DNA of 64,000 nt from Streptomyces stelliscabiei. GTDB taxonomy: Bacteria > Actinomycetota > Actinomycetes > Streptomycetales > Streptomycetaceae. This document shows positions 33,025 through 41,230 of the stretch, piece after piece. The notes beneath the pieces were generated by a model that saw nothing but the letters and a program-made list of their open reading frames with translations, did no database searches and was not told the origin of the DNA. The stretch spans positions 4,216,001 to 4,280,000 of the forward strand of contig NZ_JADBGF010000001.1 of NCBI RefSeq assembly GCF_014873495.1. The letters run 5' to 3'. Numbering within the stretch: position 1 is the first letter of the stretch; every line of letters starts with the position of its first letter. The position numbers were made by a program, and so were the translations under genes.

Positions 33025-34569
33025 ACGAAGTGTCATCCCATCTCCGACAGTGGCCCCCACTGCCGGCGCCCGCAACCGCGTGGTCACCCACGCCCCCACC
33101 AGCGCCACCCCCGCCATCGGCAGGAACACCGCGACGAAGGCCGCCGGGTGGGAGGCGGTGCCGGCGGACGTGGCGGCCGTATGGCCGACCGCGCCGCCGC
33201 CCAGCGCCGCGAAGGCGGCGCCGCCCGCCGCGAGGAGCAGTGCGTTGGTGAGACCGTCGGAGATCTGGAGCGCGGCGGAGTTGGTCCCCGCCTCCTCGGG
33301 GGCGGACAACTGGAGCAGAAGAACGCTGGTGGAGGAGATGACGAGCCCCATCCCGAAGCACCCGAAGGCCCACGCAACGGCCACGGTCCACACGGGCACG
33401 GAGTCGACCAGCACTCCCGGCAGCGTGGTGATCGCCGCCGCGACCAGCAGCATCCCCACCGTCATCAGCCGCTCCCGGTACGGCTCCACGCGCGCCCGCG
33501 CCTGCACCCAGGAGCCCAGCGCCCAGGTCGCCCCGCCCGCCGCGAGCGAGAACCCGGCGAGTGTCGGCGACAGCCCCCGCTGGGTGACCAGCATCAACGG
33601 CACGAACGACTCGGCCGCCACGAACGACCCCGCCGACACCCCGCGCAGCAGCACCACCGACGGCAGCCCCCGCACCGCCCGGTACGTCCCGCGCGGCAGC
33701 AGCCCCAGCACCGCCGGCACCAGCAACCCTGCCCCCGCGACCGCAGGCACGGCCGACCACCACCGCAGGTCCTGGGCCGCGTACTGCAACAGCCCGGCGC
33801 CGAGCGAGATCGCGAGGGCGAGCCGGATGCGACGGCCGCCGAAGACGAAGGCGGAGGGGGAGACGGGGGCGGAGGGGGAGGTGGACGTCGAGGAGGGGTC
33901 GGCCGCCGCTCCCCGCGACCGCACCGGCCCGGAGGCCCTGCGCCGTATCTGCGGCAGCGCCAGCCCCAGCGGCAGCAGGACGAGCACCGGGATGCCCAGG
34001 AACACCCAGCGCCAGCCCAGCTGTTCCGTCACCGCGCCCGAGGCGAGCGGACCGACCACGGACGGGACGACCCAGCTCGCCGCGAAGGCCGCCATGATCG
34101 ACGGCCGCAGCCGCTCCGGGTAGGCGCGCCCGACCACCACGTACAGCGCGACGATCACCAGTCCGCCGCCGAGCCCCTGCACGGCCCGCCCGAGGACGAA
34201 CAGCCACATCGCCCCGGCGGTCCCCGACAGCACCAGCCCCACGGCGAAGGCGCCGATCCCCGCGGTCAGCGACCCCAACGGCCCCCGGTGATCCGCCCAT
34301 TGGCCCGCCAGCACCATCCCGAACAGGCTGGTCGTGAAGTACGCCGAGAACGCGAACCCGTACGCCGGGATCCCGTCCAGCTCCCGCGCCGCGACCGGCA
34401 TGGCGGTGCCGACCGCCATCGCCTCGAACGCGATCAGCAGCACGACCGACACGATCCCGATGCTGAGCCCCCGGTGGGAGCGGCTCAGCACACCGTCCGC
34501 GTCGTCGGGGACGGCGGGCGGGGCGGGGTTCGGCGTGACGCCCGTGTCACGCGCCTCGGAGTCGGCCAT
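33013..34569 (-). CDS. MFS transporter, 14-segment drug-exporter type
   Basis: 518 residues from the ATG at 34569. Motifs: LIAFEAMAVGTAMPVAAREL (motif D1-like), GQWADHRGPLGSLTAGIGAF (motif A), and RAVQGLGGGLVIVALYVVVG (motif B/C). About 14 membrane segments with a hydrophilic loop near residues 230-255. It belongs with proton-driven drug efflux pumps, though export specificity is unknown. Start alternatives upstream (34599, 34626) lack ribosome sites. The toxin-antitoxin pair follows only 12 bp later. Confidence 0.85.
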   Translation of the reverse strand: MADSEARDTGVTPNPAPPAVPDDADGVLSRSHRGLSIGIVSVVLLIAFEAMAVGTAMPVAARELDGIPAYGFAFSAYFTTSLFGMVLAGQWADHRGPLGSLTAGIGAFAVGLVLSGTAGAMWLFVLGRAVQGLGGGLVIVALYVVVGRAYPERLRPSIMAAFAASWVVPSVVGPLASGAVTEQLGWRWVFLGIPVLVLLPLGLALPQIRRRASGPVRSRGAAADPSSTSTSPSAPVSPSAFVFGGRRIRLALAISLGAGLLQYAAQDLRWWSAVPAVAGAGLLVPAVLGLLPRGTYRAVRGLPSVVLLRGVSAGSFVAAESFVPLMLVTQRGLSPTLAGFSLAAGGATWALGSWVQARARVEPYRERLMTVGMLLVAAAITTLPGVLVDSVPVWTVAVAWAFGCFGMGLVISSTSVLLLQLSAPEEAGTNSAALQISDGLTNALLLAAGGAAFAALGGGAVGHTAATSAGTASHPAAFVAVFLPMAGVALVGAWVTTRLRAPAVGATVGDGMTLRGTK

Positions 34570-34780
34570 GCCCGCCAGCGTAAGGGGCACCACCGACATA
34601 CGCCCCTGTCCGAAGTCCCCCACCACCCGGGACCTTGGTCGTACGCCCCGCCGTTCATGAACGGCGTGTGGCAGTCCCGTTGCAGCGCCCCCGGACCTCT
34701 TGAGCCCCCGCCGGAGCCCGGCCTACGGTCTTTCCATCGAGTTCGAAGCGACAGGAATCACGCCCCTGACGCGTCGACCC

Positions 34781-34852
34781 GGCCGTGTGCCCGAGTGGTT
34801 CAGGGACTCGCCTGCAAAGCGAGTTACGTGGGTTCGATTCCCGCCACGGCCT
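34781..34852 (+). tRNA. tRNA-Cys (GCA)
   Basis: 72-nt cloverleaf. Acceptor GGCCGTG/CACGGCC plus discriminator T, D-arm CCCGAGTGGTTCAGGG, anticodon stem CTCGC/GCGAG with loop CTGCAAA (anticodon GCA), variable TTAC, T-arm GTGGG-TTCGATT-CCCGC. CCA not encoded. Only cysteine tRNA in the window. Confidence 0.93.
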
Positions 34853-34875
34853 CAACTGCCTGACCAGGCAAAAGA

Positions 34876-34907
34876 AAGGGCGGTACCCCCGAGGGGGTAC
34901 CGCCCTT
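34876..34907 (+). terminator. Terminator downstream of tRNA-Cys
   Basis: Perfect 15-bp arms AAGGGCGGTACCCCC / GGGGGTACCGCCCTT with a minimal loop, 24 bp past the tRNA. Confidence 0.85.
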
Positions 34908-34933
34908 GTGGTCGTCCGTCTCAGTTCCCGTCT

Positions 34934-34993
34934 CAGTGAGCTTCTTCGAGTCGGCCACCGATCGGGTGATGGCCGACTCGAAGAAGCTCACTG
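34934..34993. repeat. Perfect 24-bp inverted repeat with T-tract
   Basis: Arms 34934-34957 and 34970-34993 are exact reverse complements (left arm starts CAGTGAGCTTCTTCGAGTCG) around a 12-nt loop. TAGTTTTTG follows 4 bp later. It could be a second strong terminator or a remnant of a small inserted element near the tRNA. Confidence 0.9.
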
Positions 34994-35074
34994 TCCTAGT
35001 TTTTGTCCAGTGCACCGACGGCCGCCTTGGTCCGCCGACGTACGCGCCCCCTGCCACGGCCTCCAGCGCGATAT

Positions 35075-35105
35075 GACGGCCGACCGCTTCCAGCGGTCGG
35101 CCGTC
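35075..35105 (-). terminator. Terminator of the SUKH-4 gene
   Basis: 14-bp arms GACGGCCGACCGCT / AGCGGTCGGCCGTC with a TCC loop, 18 bp past the SUKH-4 stop. Confidence 0.8.
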
Positions 35106-35123
35106 TTCGTGTGGCCGGTGGTG

Positions 35124-35738
35124 TCAGAGGCCCGCGCAGGCCTTGTTGCGCAGGGTCTCCACCCAGCACCCCGTGGCCGTCCCCTCGCGCTTCTCGCGGT
35201 GGAGGAGCCAGAGGGTGAAGGCCAGGGTGGAGAGGTCGGCGTCGAGGGGGCGGAGGGTCGACTCGGACTCGCTCCAGTTGAGGATCGCGCCGGTGGTGCC
35301 GTCGACGACGAGGCTGCTGCCCTCGACGAAGTGGCCCAGGCGGATCAAGTGGGCGGCTCTGTCCGGGAGTCGGCCGCGGCCGGACTCGCCGGAGCACTGG
35401 TTCGCCCCGTACTCGGCGAGCGTCGGAAGCGGGATGTCCGTGTCGAGCTGGAAGAAGCCGTGGTCCTCGGGCAGACCCATGTCGCGCAGGAAGCGGCGGG
35501 TCGGCTCGTGGGTGAGCGTGGCCGGGAAGTCGAAGTCCTCGAAGCGCCACACCCTGCTCCGGCCGAACTCCTCGTCGAGCAGTCGGGCGGGCAGGTCGAG
35601 CGCCAGTCCGGAGCGCGTGGCCGGTCCTCCGGTCAGCACCGCCAGGTCGTTCAGGTCGTTCAGATTGTTCAGGTCGTGCAGATCGTTCAGGTCGTTCAGG
35701 TCCGTCAGGCCCATTGTCCCCATCGTCATTGTGCTCAT
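35124..35738 (-). CDS. SUKH-4-like protein
   Basis: 204 residues. The body (RRFLRDMGLPEDHGFFQLDT ... HFVEGSSLVVDGTTGAILNW ... LNADLSTLAFTLWLL-like segment) resembles SUKH-4 immunity proteins, which neutralise polymorphic toxins or nuclease effectors. No toxin gene adjoins it. Residues about 11-31 are (L-N-D)n from a 9-bp DNA repeat. The ATG at 35738 is preceded by GGGGGAG. It could be an orphan immunity gene or a domesticated copy with a regulatory job. Confidence 0.65.
   Translation of the reverse strand: MSTMTMGTMGLTDLNDLNDLHDLNNLNDLNDLAVLTGGPATRSGLALDLPARLLDEEFGRSRVWRFEDFDFPATLTHEPTRRFLRDMGLPEDHGFFQLDTDIPLPTLAEYGANQCSGESGRGRLPDRAAHLIRLGHFVEGSSLVVDGTTGAILNWSESESTLRPLDADLSTLAFTLWLLHREKREGTATGCWVETLRNKACAGL
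35646..35708 (-). repeat. Seven 9-bp tandem repeats in the SUKH-4 gene
   Basis: Unit GTCGTTCAG (plus strand) in seven adjacent copies with one or two substitutions each, coding LND/LHD/LNN/LTD near the N-terminus. Multiple of three, so copy-number change would keep the frame. Confidence 0.92.
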
Positions 35739-35905
35739 GGCTCCCCCGGCACATGGTTCGCAGTGTGCGTCCCCCCGTGGGCGATCACGCGCCGCCGAGC
35801 GGTCGTCGTCCCCACTGCCGAGAACCATACGCCGCCCCACTGACAACGCCGGACGTACACGCGAACACGCACCTCAGGGGCTGCGCCGGGGCAGCCCCCG
35901 GGCCC

Positions 35906-38221
35906 CTAGGTCCCCGTCACCACCGCGGCCTGCGGCCGGATCGGCAGACGGTTCACAGGGCGTCCGGTGGCCGCCCGGACCGCCGCCGCGATGGCCGCCG
36001 GGGACGTGACCACCGGCACCGCGCTGGCCGCCTTCGCGCCGAAGGGGGCCACCACGTCCCGTTCCTCCACCAGCTTGACGATCTGGATGTCGGGAGCGTC
36101 CAGGGCGGTGGGCAGGGCGTAGCCGGTGAGGTCGGGGTGGCGGATGAGGCCCCGGGGGGTGCGGAGGTTCTCCGTGAGGGCCACGCCCACCCCCTGGGTG
36201 ACGCCGGCCTCGATGCGCGCGGCGAGCTGCGCCGGGTGGAGGATCCGGCCGACGTCCTGGGCGACGGCCAGCTCCACGACCCGTACGGAGCCGAGTTCGA
36301 TGTCGACGTCCACGACCGCGCGGATCGCGCAGAACGCCAGGCCCACGAACGCGTCGCCCTGGCCGGCCTCGTCCAGCGGCTCGGTGGGGTGCGGGCGGCA
36401 CTGGGCGGTGGCCCAGAGTTCCTTGCCGTCCATCGCCTCCGCGACCGTGGTCGACAGGACCCCGTCGTACGACGTGATCTTGCCGTCGGTGATCTGCAGC
36501 AGTTCCGTGGACATGCCGAACTTGTGGGCCAGGGGCTGGAGGAGCTGGGTGCGGACCATCTTGGCCGCGCGTTCCACCGCGCCGCCCGAGACCCAGGTGT
36601 GGCGGCCCCGGCAGCTCGGGCCGGCCGGGGGCTGGTCGGTGTCGACCTGGGCGATGTGGACCTCGTCGATGCCCAGGGTCTCCTGGACGATCTGCCGGGC
36701 GAGGGTGGAGAAGCCCTGGCCGGTGTCGACGGCCGCGCACAGCACCGTCGCGATGCCGTCGTGGACCTTCACGGTGGCCGTGGAGACCTCGTCCGCGCCC
36801 TCGGCGCCGAGCATGTGGACCATGCCGAGGCCGTAGCCGACCCCGCGGCGCACGGCACCCGGCTCGCCCGCGCCCTCGGGGCCGCCGGGCAGCAGCCACT
36901 CGTCCTCGGGGGTGTCCTTGGGCAGCGCCGGGAGCGGGAACTCCTGGACGGCCTGGAGGAGTTCGGCGACCGGGGCCGGGCAGGTCACGGACTGGCCCGT
37001 CGGCAGCACGTCGCCGGTGGACATCACGTTGCGCATGCGCAGTTCCGCCGGGTCGATGCCCAGCTTCCTGGCGAGCTTGTCCATCTGGGCCTCGTACGCG
37101 GCGCAGACCTGCATCGCGCCCTCGCCGCGCACATGACCGGAGGGCGGGTTGTTGGTGCGGACCGCCCAGCCCTCGATGAAGGCGTTGGGGATGACGTAGG
37201 GGCCGCAGGCGAACGAGACGGCGGCGGCCAGCGCCTCCGAGGAGGTGTCGGCGTAGGCGCCCGCGTCGAGCAGGATCTGCGCCTCGACCTTGATCAGCTT
37301 GCCCTCGGCGTCCGCGTGGTGGCGGTAGCGCAGGAGGGTGGGGTGCCGGTGGGCGTGGCCGAGGAAGGACTCCTCGCGGGTGGCCGTCAGCTTGACCGGG
37401 CAGCCCGTCTTCAGGGCGAGCAGGCCGAGCGGGAGCTGGAAGCCCTGGTCCTCACGATCGGCGGTGGCGCCCGGGACGCCGGTGACGACGATCTTCACGC
37501 GGTCGGGGGCCAGGCCGTAGCAGGCGGCGGCCGCGTCGCGGTCGGTGTGCGGGTCGGTGGAGGCCACGTACAGCTCGACGCCGCCGTCGGGGCGGGGCAC
37601 GGCGAGACCGGCCTCGGCGCCGACGGGGGCCGGGTCCGCGCGGCCGATGCGGTACTGGCCCTCGACGACGATCTCGCCGGACGCGTTCGGGTCGCCGTGG
37701 CGCAGCGGGATGTGGCGGATGAGGTTGCCGTCGGGGTGCAGGGGCTCGGCCTCGAAGGCCTGCTCCGGGTCGATCACCGGGTCGAGCACCTCGTACTCGA
37801 CGATGACGGCGGCGGCGGCCATCCGCGCGGTGTCCGGGTGGTCGGCGGCGACGGCCGCGATGGGCTCGCCGTGGTGGCGGACGACCTCGGAGGCGAACAG
37901 GGGCCGGTCGGCCTTGCCGCGGCCGTGCAGGGCGACGCCCGGCACGTCCTCGTGCGTGATGACGGCCCGTACGCCGGGCATCTCGCGCGCGTGGGACGTG
38001 TCGATGGACACGATCCGCGCGTGCGGGTGCGGCGAGCGGAGCACGGCGGCCCACAGCAGGCCCTCGGCCCACAGGTCGGCCGCGTACGGGAAGGTGCCCT
38101 CGGACTTGGCCCGGGAGTCGGCGGACGGCAGGGACACGCCCAGGCCGTGCGGCAGCTGCTCGGGTGCGGCCGCGGTCTCGCCGGGGCCCACGGGCGCCGC
38201 GATGACGGTTTCGCTGCTCAC
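35906..38221 (-). CDS. Xanthine-dehydrogenase-like molybdenum subunit, atypical active site
   Basis: 771 residues, GTG at 38221 overlapping the stop of the Fe-S subunit by four bases. Domains: a/b hammerhead (AEGLLWAAVLRSPHPHARIV SIDT), then the molybdopterin-binding region. FRGFGxPQ is present as HVRGEGAMQ, with the arginine kept. But the canonical GGGFGGK loop reads GVPGATADREDQGF and the C-terminal PFGAKGVGE reads PFGAKAASAVPVV, so the catalytic glutamate is alanine. The fold and MoCo binding are likely; standard hydroxylase chemistry is doubtful. Closest family: XdhA/CoxL type. Confidence 0.85.
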   Translation of the reverse strand: MSSETVIAAPVGPGETAAAPEQLPHGLGVSLPSADSRAKSEGTFPYAADLWAEGLLWAAVLRSPHPHARIVSIDTSHAREMPGVRAVITHEDVPGVALHGRGKADRPLFASEVVRHHGEPIAAVAADHPDTARMAAAAVIVEYEVLDPVIDPEQAFEAEPLHPDGNLIRHIPLRHGDPNASGEIVVEGQYRIGRADPAPVGAEAGLAVPRPDGGVELYVASTDPHTDRDAAAACYGLAPDRVKIVVTGVPGATADREDQGFQLPLGLLALKTGCPVKLTATREESFLGHAHRHPTLLRYRHHADAEGKLIKVEAQILLDAGAYADTSSEALAAAVSFACGPYVIPNAFIEGWAVRTNNPPSGHVRGEGAMQVCAAYEAQMDKLARKLGIDPAELRMRNVMSTGDVLPTGQSVTCPAPVAELLQAVQEFPLPALPKDTPEDEWLLPGGPEGAGEPGAVRRGVGYGLGMVHMLGAEGADEVSTATVKVHDGIATVLCAAVDTGQGFSTLARQIVQETLGIDEVHIAQVDTDQPPAGPSCRGRHTWVSGGAVERAAKMVRTQLLQPLAHKFGMSTELLQITDGKITSYDGVLSTTVAEAMDGKELWATAQCRPHPTEPLDEAGQGDAFVGLAFCAIRAVVDVDIELGSVRVVELAVAQDVGRILHPAQLAARIEAGVTQGVGVALTENLRTPRGLIRHPDLTGYALPTALDAPDIQIVKLVEERDVVAPFGAKAASAVPVVTSPAAIAAAVRAATGRPVNRLPIRPQAAVVTGT

Positions 38222-40053
38222 GTCTGGCCTCCGTCCTGGCCGAACGACCGGCCCTGACCGCCGTACGAGTCGTCCTGGCCGCCGGCGAAGGACTGGCCCT
38301 GGCCGCCGTAGGTGTCGTTCTGGCCGGCGAAGGACTGTCCCTGACCGCCGTACGTGTCGCCGTGCCCGGCGAAGGACTGTCCCTGACCGCCGTACGAGTC
38401 GTCCTGGCCGCCGGCGAAGGACTGGCCCTCGCCGCCGTAGGTGTCGTTCTGGCCGGCGAAGGACTGTCCCTGGTCGCCGTACGAGTCGTCCGGGCCGGTG
38501 AACGACAGCCCCTGGCCGCCGTAGGACCGGTCGGGGTCGTGCGGTGCCGGTGGGGGTGCGCTCCGGGCGTCGTACGCCGCCGTGTTGACGCCGCCGGCGC
38601 CGGGGCCCGCCTGGTGCGGGATGCGGGCCTCGTCGGGGTCGGCGGCCGCCTCGTTCTCGGCGGCGGAGTTCGCCTCGCGTTCGGCGACGACGTCGCGGAC
38701 GGCGGCGAGGACGCCCCGGTAGCCGGAGCAGCGGCAGAGGTTGCCGCACAGGGCCTGGCGGGTCTCCAGGTCGGTGGGGGCGGGGTTGCCCTCCAGGAGG
38801 TCGTGCACGGTCATCGCCATGCCGGGCACGCAGAACCCGCACTGGACGGCACCGCACCGGGCGAGGGCCCGCTGCACGTCCGAGGGCTGTCCGTCGGCGG
38901 CGAGGCCCTCGACGGTGCGCACCTCGCTGCCCGCGGCGGTGACGGCGGGCACCAGGCAGGACGCCACGAGCCGGCCGTCGACCTGCACGTTGCAGGCGCC
39001 GCACTCGCCCTGCGAGCAGCCGTCCTTGGCGCCCGCGAGACCGAGCCGCTCGCGCAGCACGTAGAGCAGTGACTCGCCGATCCAGGCGTCGCTGACGGGC
39101 CGCTCGGTGCCGTTGACGCTCAGGACGTAGGAGGCGAGGGGGTGGTCGTCGTGCGGGGGCGGGGCCGGGGCGGGCTCGTCGGCCGACGGCTCCGCGTCCT
39201 CCTCGGTGTCGGCCACGGGGGCCGTCTCCGCCGTCCCGGGCCGCTCGGGTCCGTCCTCGGTCCCCGTGTCGGCCCCGACCGGCTCAGCGGGCTCCTGGGC
39301 GGCTTCGGGGGTCGGCCCGGCGGTCTCGGGTGCCGCGTCGGCGTACGCCTCCCCAGGGGCCGCCGAGGGCTCCCCCGCGGCCTCGTGGGCCCCGTCCGCC
39401 GCGCTCTCCTCCGGCGTCCGGCCGTCCGCCGCGCGCTCCTCGGGGCGGTCCTCCTCGGGCCGCGCCGGGGGCGGCGCGGTCCACGCCGTGCCGATCTGCT
39501 CGGTGGCCCAGGGCGCGGCGGCACCGCCGGGAAGCGTGGCGGGCGGATTGCCGCCCCACTGCTCGACAAGGGCCGAGGTGCTGAACTCGCCGGATTCGTC
39601 CGGAAGATCACCTCCCGCGACCGGAATCGACCACTCGCCCGTCACATCGTGACCGGGAGCGGCGCCTTCCTGCGCGGCCGGCTCCTCGAACGTCCACTGC
39701 CCGGTCGAGGCGGGGTTGTACGTGAACGCGTCCTGCGTCGGGGGCTGCGGCTGCCCGGCGTTCGGGTCGTGCCACTCGGCACCCCCGGCCGGCATCGCCC
39801 AGGTACCCGGGACGGACGGGTCGGTCCCGGCGGTGTGGGCCGTGTCGATGGAGTTGGACGCTATCTGCGGCGGGACGTAGCCGTGCCCGGGAGCGGCCAG
39901 CGGACTGTCGGCGGCGAGCAGCGCGTCGATGCCCCCCTCGGGAAGCTGGACGAACGTCGTGGCGCCGTCGTCGTAGTCGCCCTGCGGCAGCCGCTCCCAG
40001 CCGCCCTGGCCCCCCTGCTGCGGGGTGCCTTCTCCGTGCTGGTCGTCGGTCAC
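38218..40053 (-). CDS. [2Fe-2S] subunit of XDH-like enzyme with long disordered extensions
   Basis: 611 residues; family members are about 160. Residues 1-300 are acidic, Pro/Ala/Glu-rich and disordered-looking, with a repeated G-x-W-x-x-P type motif (GTWAMP 83-88, GQWTFEEP 118-125, GEWSIP 139-144). The Fe-S core is residues 305-460: C346, C351, C354 and C366 bind one cluster; C405, C408, C440 and C442 (CGFC and CRC) the other. Residues 508-605 are seven Gly/Gln/Ser/Tyr repeats (DDSYGGQGQSFAGG). GTG at 40053 has GGAGG eight bases upstream and overlaps the previous stop (GTGA). Confidence 0.85.
   Translation of the reverse strand: MTDDQHGEGTPQQGGQGGWERLPQGDYDDGATTFVQLPEGGIDALLAADSPLAAPGHGYVPPQIASNSIDTAHTAGTDPSVPGTWAMPAGGAEWHDPNAGQPQPPTQDAFTYNPASTGQWTFEEPAAQEGAAPGHDVTGEWSIPVAGGDLPDESGEFSTSALVEQWGGNPPATLPGGAAAPWATEQIGTAWTAPPPARPEEDRPEERAADGRTPEESAADGAHEAAGEPSAAPGEAYADAAPETAGPTPEAAQEPAEPVGADTGTEDGPERPGTAETAPVADTEEDAEPSADEPAPAPPPHDDHPLASYVLSVNGTERPVSDAWIGESLLYVLRERLGLAGAKDGCSQGECGACNVQVDGRLVASCLVPAVTAAGSEVRTVEGLAADGQPSDVQRALARCGAVQCGFCVPGMAMTVHDLLEGNPAPTDLETRQALCGNLCRCSGYRGVLAAVRDVVAEREANSAAENEAAADPDEARIPHQAGPGAGGVNTAAYDARSAPPPAPHDPDRSYGGQGLSFTGPDDSYGDQGQSFAGQNDTYGGEGQSFAGGQDDSYGGQGQSFAGHGDTYGGQGQSFAGQNDTYGGQGQSFAGGQDDSYGGQGRSFGQDGGQT
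38239..38532 (-). repeat. Seven repeats of about 42 bp coding the Fe-S subunit tail
   Basis: Units of 42-45 bp encode [DN]D[ST]YGGQGQSFAG(G)Q. The order from the N-terminal side is DRSYGGQGLSFTGP, DDSYGDQGQSFAGQ, NDTYGGEGQSFAGGQ, DDSYGGQGQSFAGH, GDTYGGQGQSFAGQ, NDTYGGQGQSFAGGQ, DDSYGGQGRSFGQ. Confidence 0.95.
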
Positions 40054-40943
40054 GACAGTGCCCTCCCCAGTGCTCGTCGGGCCAGCGCGGCGACGGTGCG
40101 CCGCAGATGCAGTACGGCGGGCGGAAGTGGTGCCACGGTGCCGTCGACCTCGGGGGCCGGGTCGGGGATGCAGGCGGCGGCGACGTACTCGCCGAAGGCC
40201 TGCAGCGCCTCGGGGACGAGGGTGCGCTCGCCGTCCCAGTCGATCAGCTGGCCGACCCAGGTCTCGGCGTCCAGGGGCCGCAGCGGCATCGGCGCTATGG
40301 CCCCGACGGCACACCGCACCCCGCGCCGGGCGGGGTCGAGGACGAGGGCGACGGAGGCGACCGCGCGGCCGGGGCCGGTGCGGCCGGTGGCCTTCAGGAA
40401 GACCTGGGGCGCGTGCAGCAGGGGCACGCGCACGAAGCCGATGAGTTCGCCGGGGCGCAGCATCTCCATGCCGGCCAGCAGATGCGAGACGGGCATCTCG
40501 CGGCGGGCCCCGCCCGGGCCCGCGATGATCAGCGTGGCCTCCAGGGCGGCCAGCACGGGCAGCGCGTCCCCGGTGGGGGCGGCCGTCGCGATGTTGCCGC
40601 CGAGGGTGCCGGCGTTGCGGATCTGCGGGGGTCCGGCGGCGCGCGCGGCGGCGGCGAGCGCCGGAATGAGCGCCGCGAAGTCCGGGCGCCCCATCCGGGC
40701 GTGCGTCAGTCCGGCACCCAGCAGGGCGTGTCCGTCCTGGTACTGCCAGCCGCGGATCTCGCTGATCCTGCCGAGCCCGACCAGTGCGGCGGGCCTGAGT
40801 TGTCCGGAGTTGACCGCGGCCATGAGGTCCGTGCCGCCCGCCACCGGAACCGCCCAGGGCATGGCGGCGAGAGCCGCCACGGCCTCGTCGAGCGAGCCGG
40901 GCAGGGTCACGGCCTGCGCCGCCTGCGGTGCGTGCGTGGTCAA
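40050..40943 (-). CDS. FAD-binding subunit of XDH-like enzyme
   Basis: 297 residues from a TTG at 40943, which has AAGGGG eight bases upstream; upstream in-frame starts would add a poorly composed extension. FAD-binding motifs of the CoxM/XdhB type are normal: VAGGTDLMAAVNSGQ and AGTLGGNIATAAPTGDALPV. It passes electrons from the Fe-S centres to NAD or another acceptor. First gene of a three-gene operon (FAD, Fe-S, Mo), each overlapping the next by four bases. Confidence 0.85.
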   Translation of the reverse strand: MTTHAPQAAQAVTLPGSLDEAVAALAAMPWAVPVAGGTDLMAAVNSGQLRPAALVGLGRISEIRGWQYQDGHALLGAGLTHARMGRPDFAALIPALAAAARAAGPPQIRNAGTLGGNIATAAPTGDALPVLAALEATLIIAGPGGARREMPVSHLLAGMEMLRPGELIGFVRVPLLHAPQVFLKATGRTGPGRAVASVALVLDPARRGVRCAVGAIAPMPLRPLDAETWVGQLIDWDGERTLVPEALQAFGEYVAAACIPDPAPEVDGTVAPLPPAVLHLRRTVAALARRALGRALS

Positions 40944-41230
40944 ACCGGCTGCCCCTTCCCGCTGCCCCACCTGGTCCGCCTGTGTTGCCGTACGGTACGT
41001 GCTGACAGGGCGGACGTGGCAACTCTGGCACATTCTCGCGAGGTCCGAACGCGGGGGTCCGTCACGAGGCATTCGCCCACCTCACCCGAGAGATGGTCCG
41101 TTTTGGCACGGCATCACCCATAGGTGCGTATTACCACTTACGTTGCCCCTCGGGCCCCTTGTATCCCTTGCTCCTCTCGGCGGCCACCGTCGCAGGGCGC
41201 GCGCTCCCGGTCACACCGTTCGCGGTCGTC
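40944..41230. other. Intergenic region, XDH-like operon promoter
   Basis: 287 bp between the TTG of the FAD subunit and the stop of the hexosaminidase. Must hold the XDH-like promoter. No operator, RNA or gene recognised; no hairpin terminator for the hexosaminidase was found. Confidence 0.4.

Noticed and set aside
34824..35057. Minus-strand frame across tRNA-Cys ending VEAVAGIEPT
   Set aside because: The ending is translated tRNA sequence, a well-known false gene; the rest reads through two hairpins.
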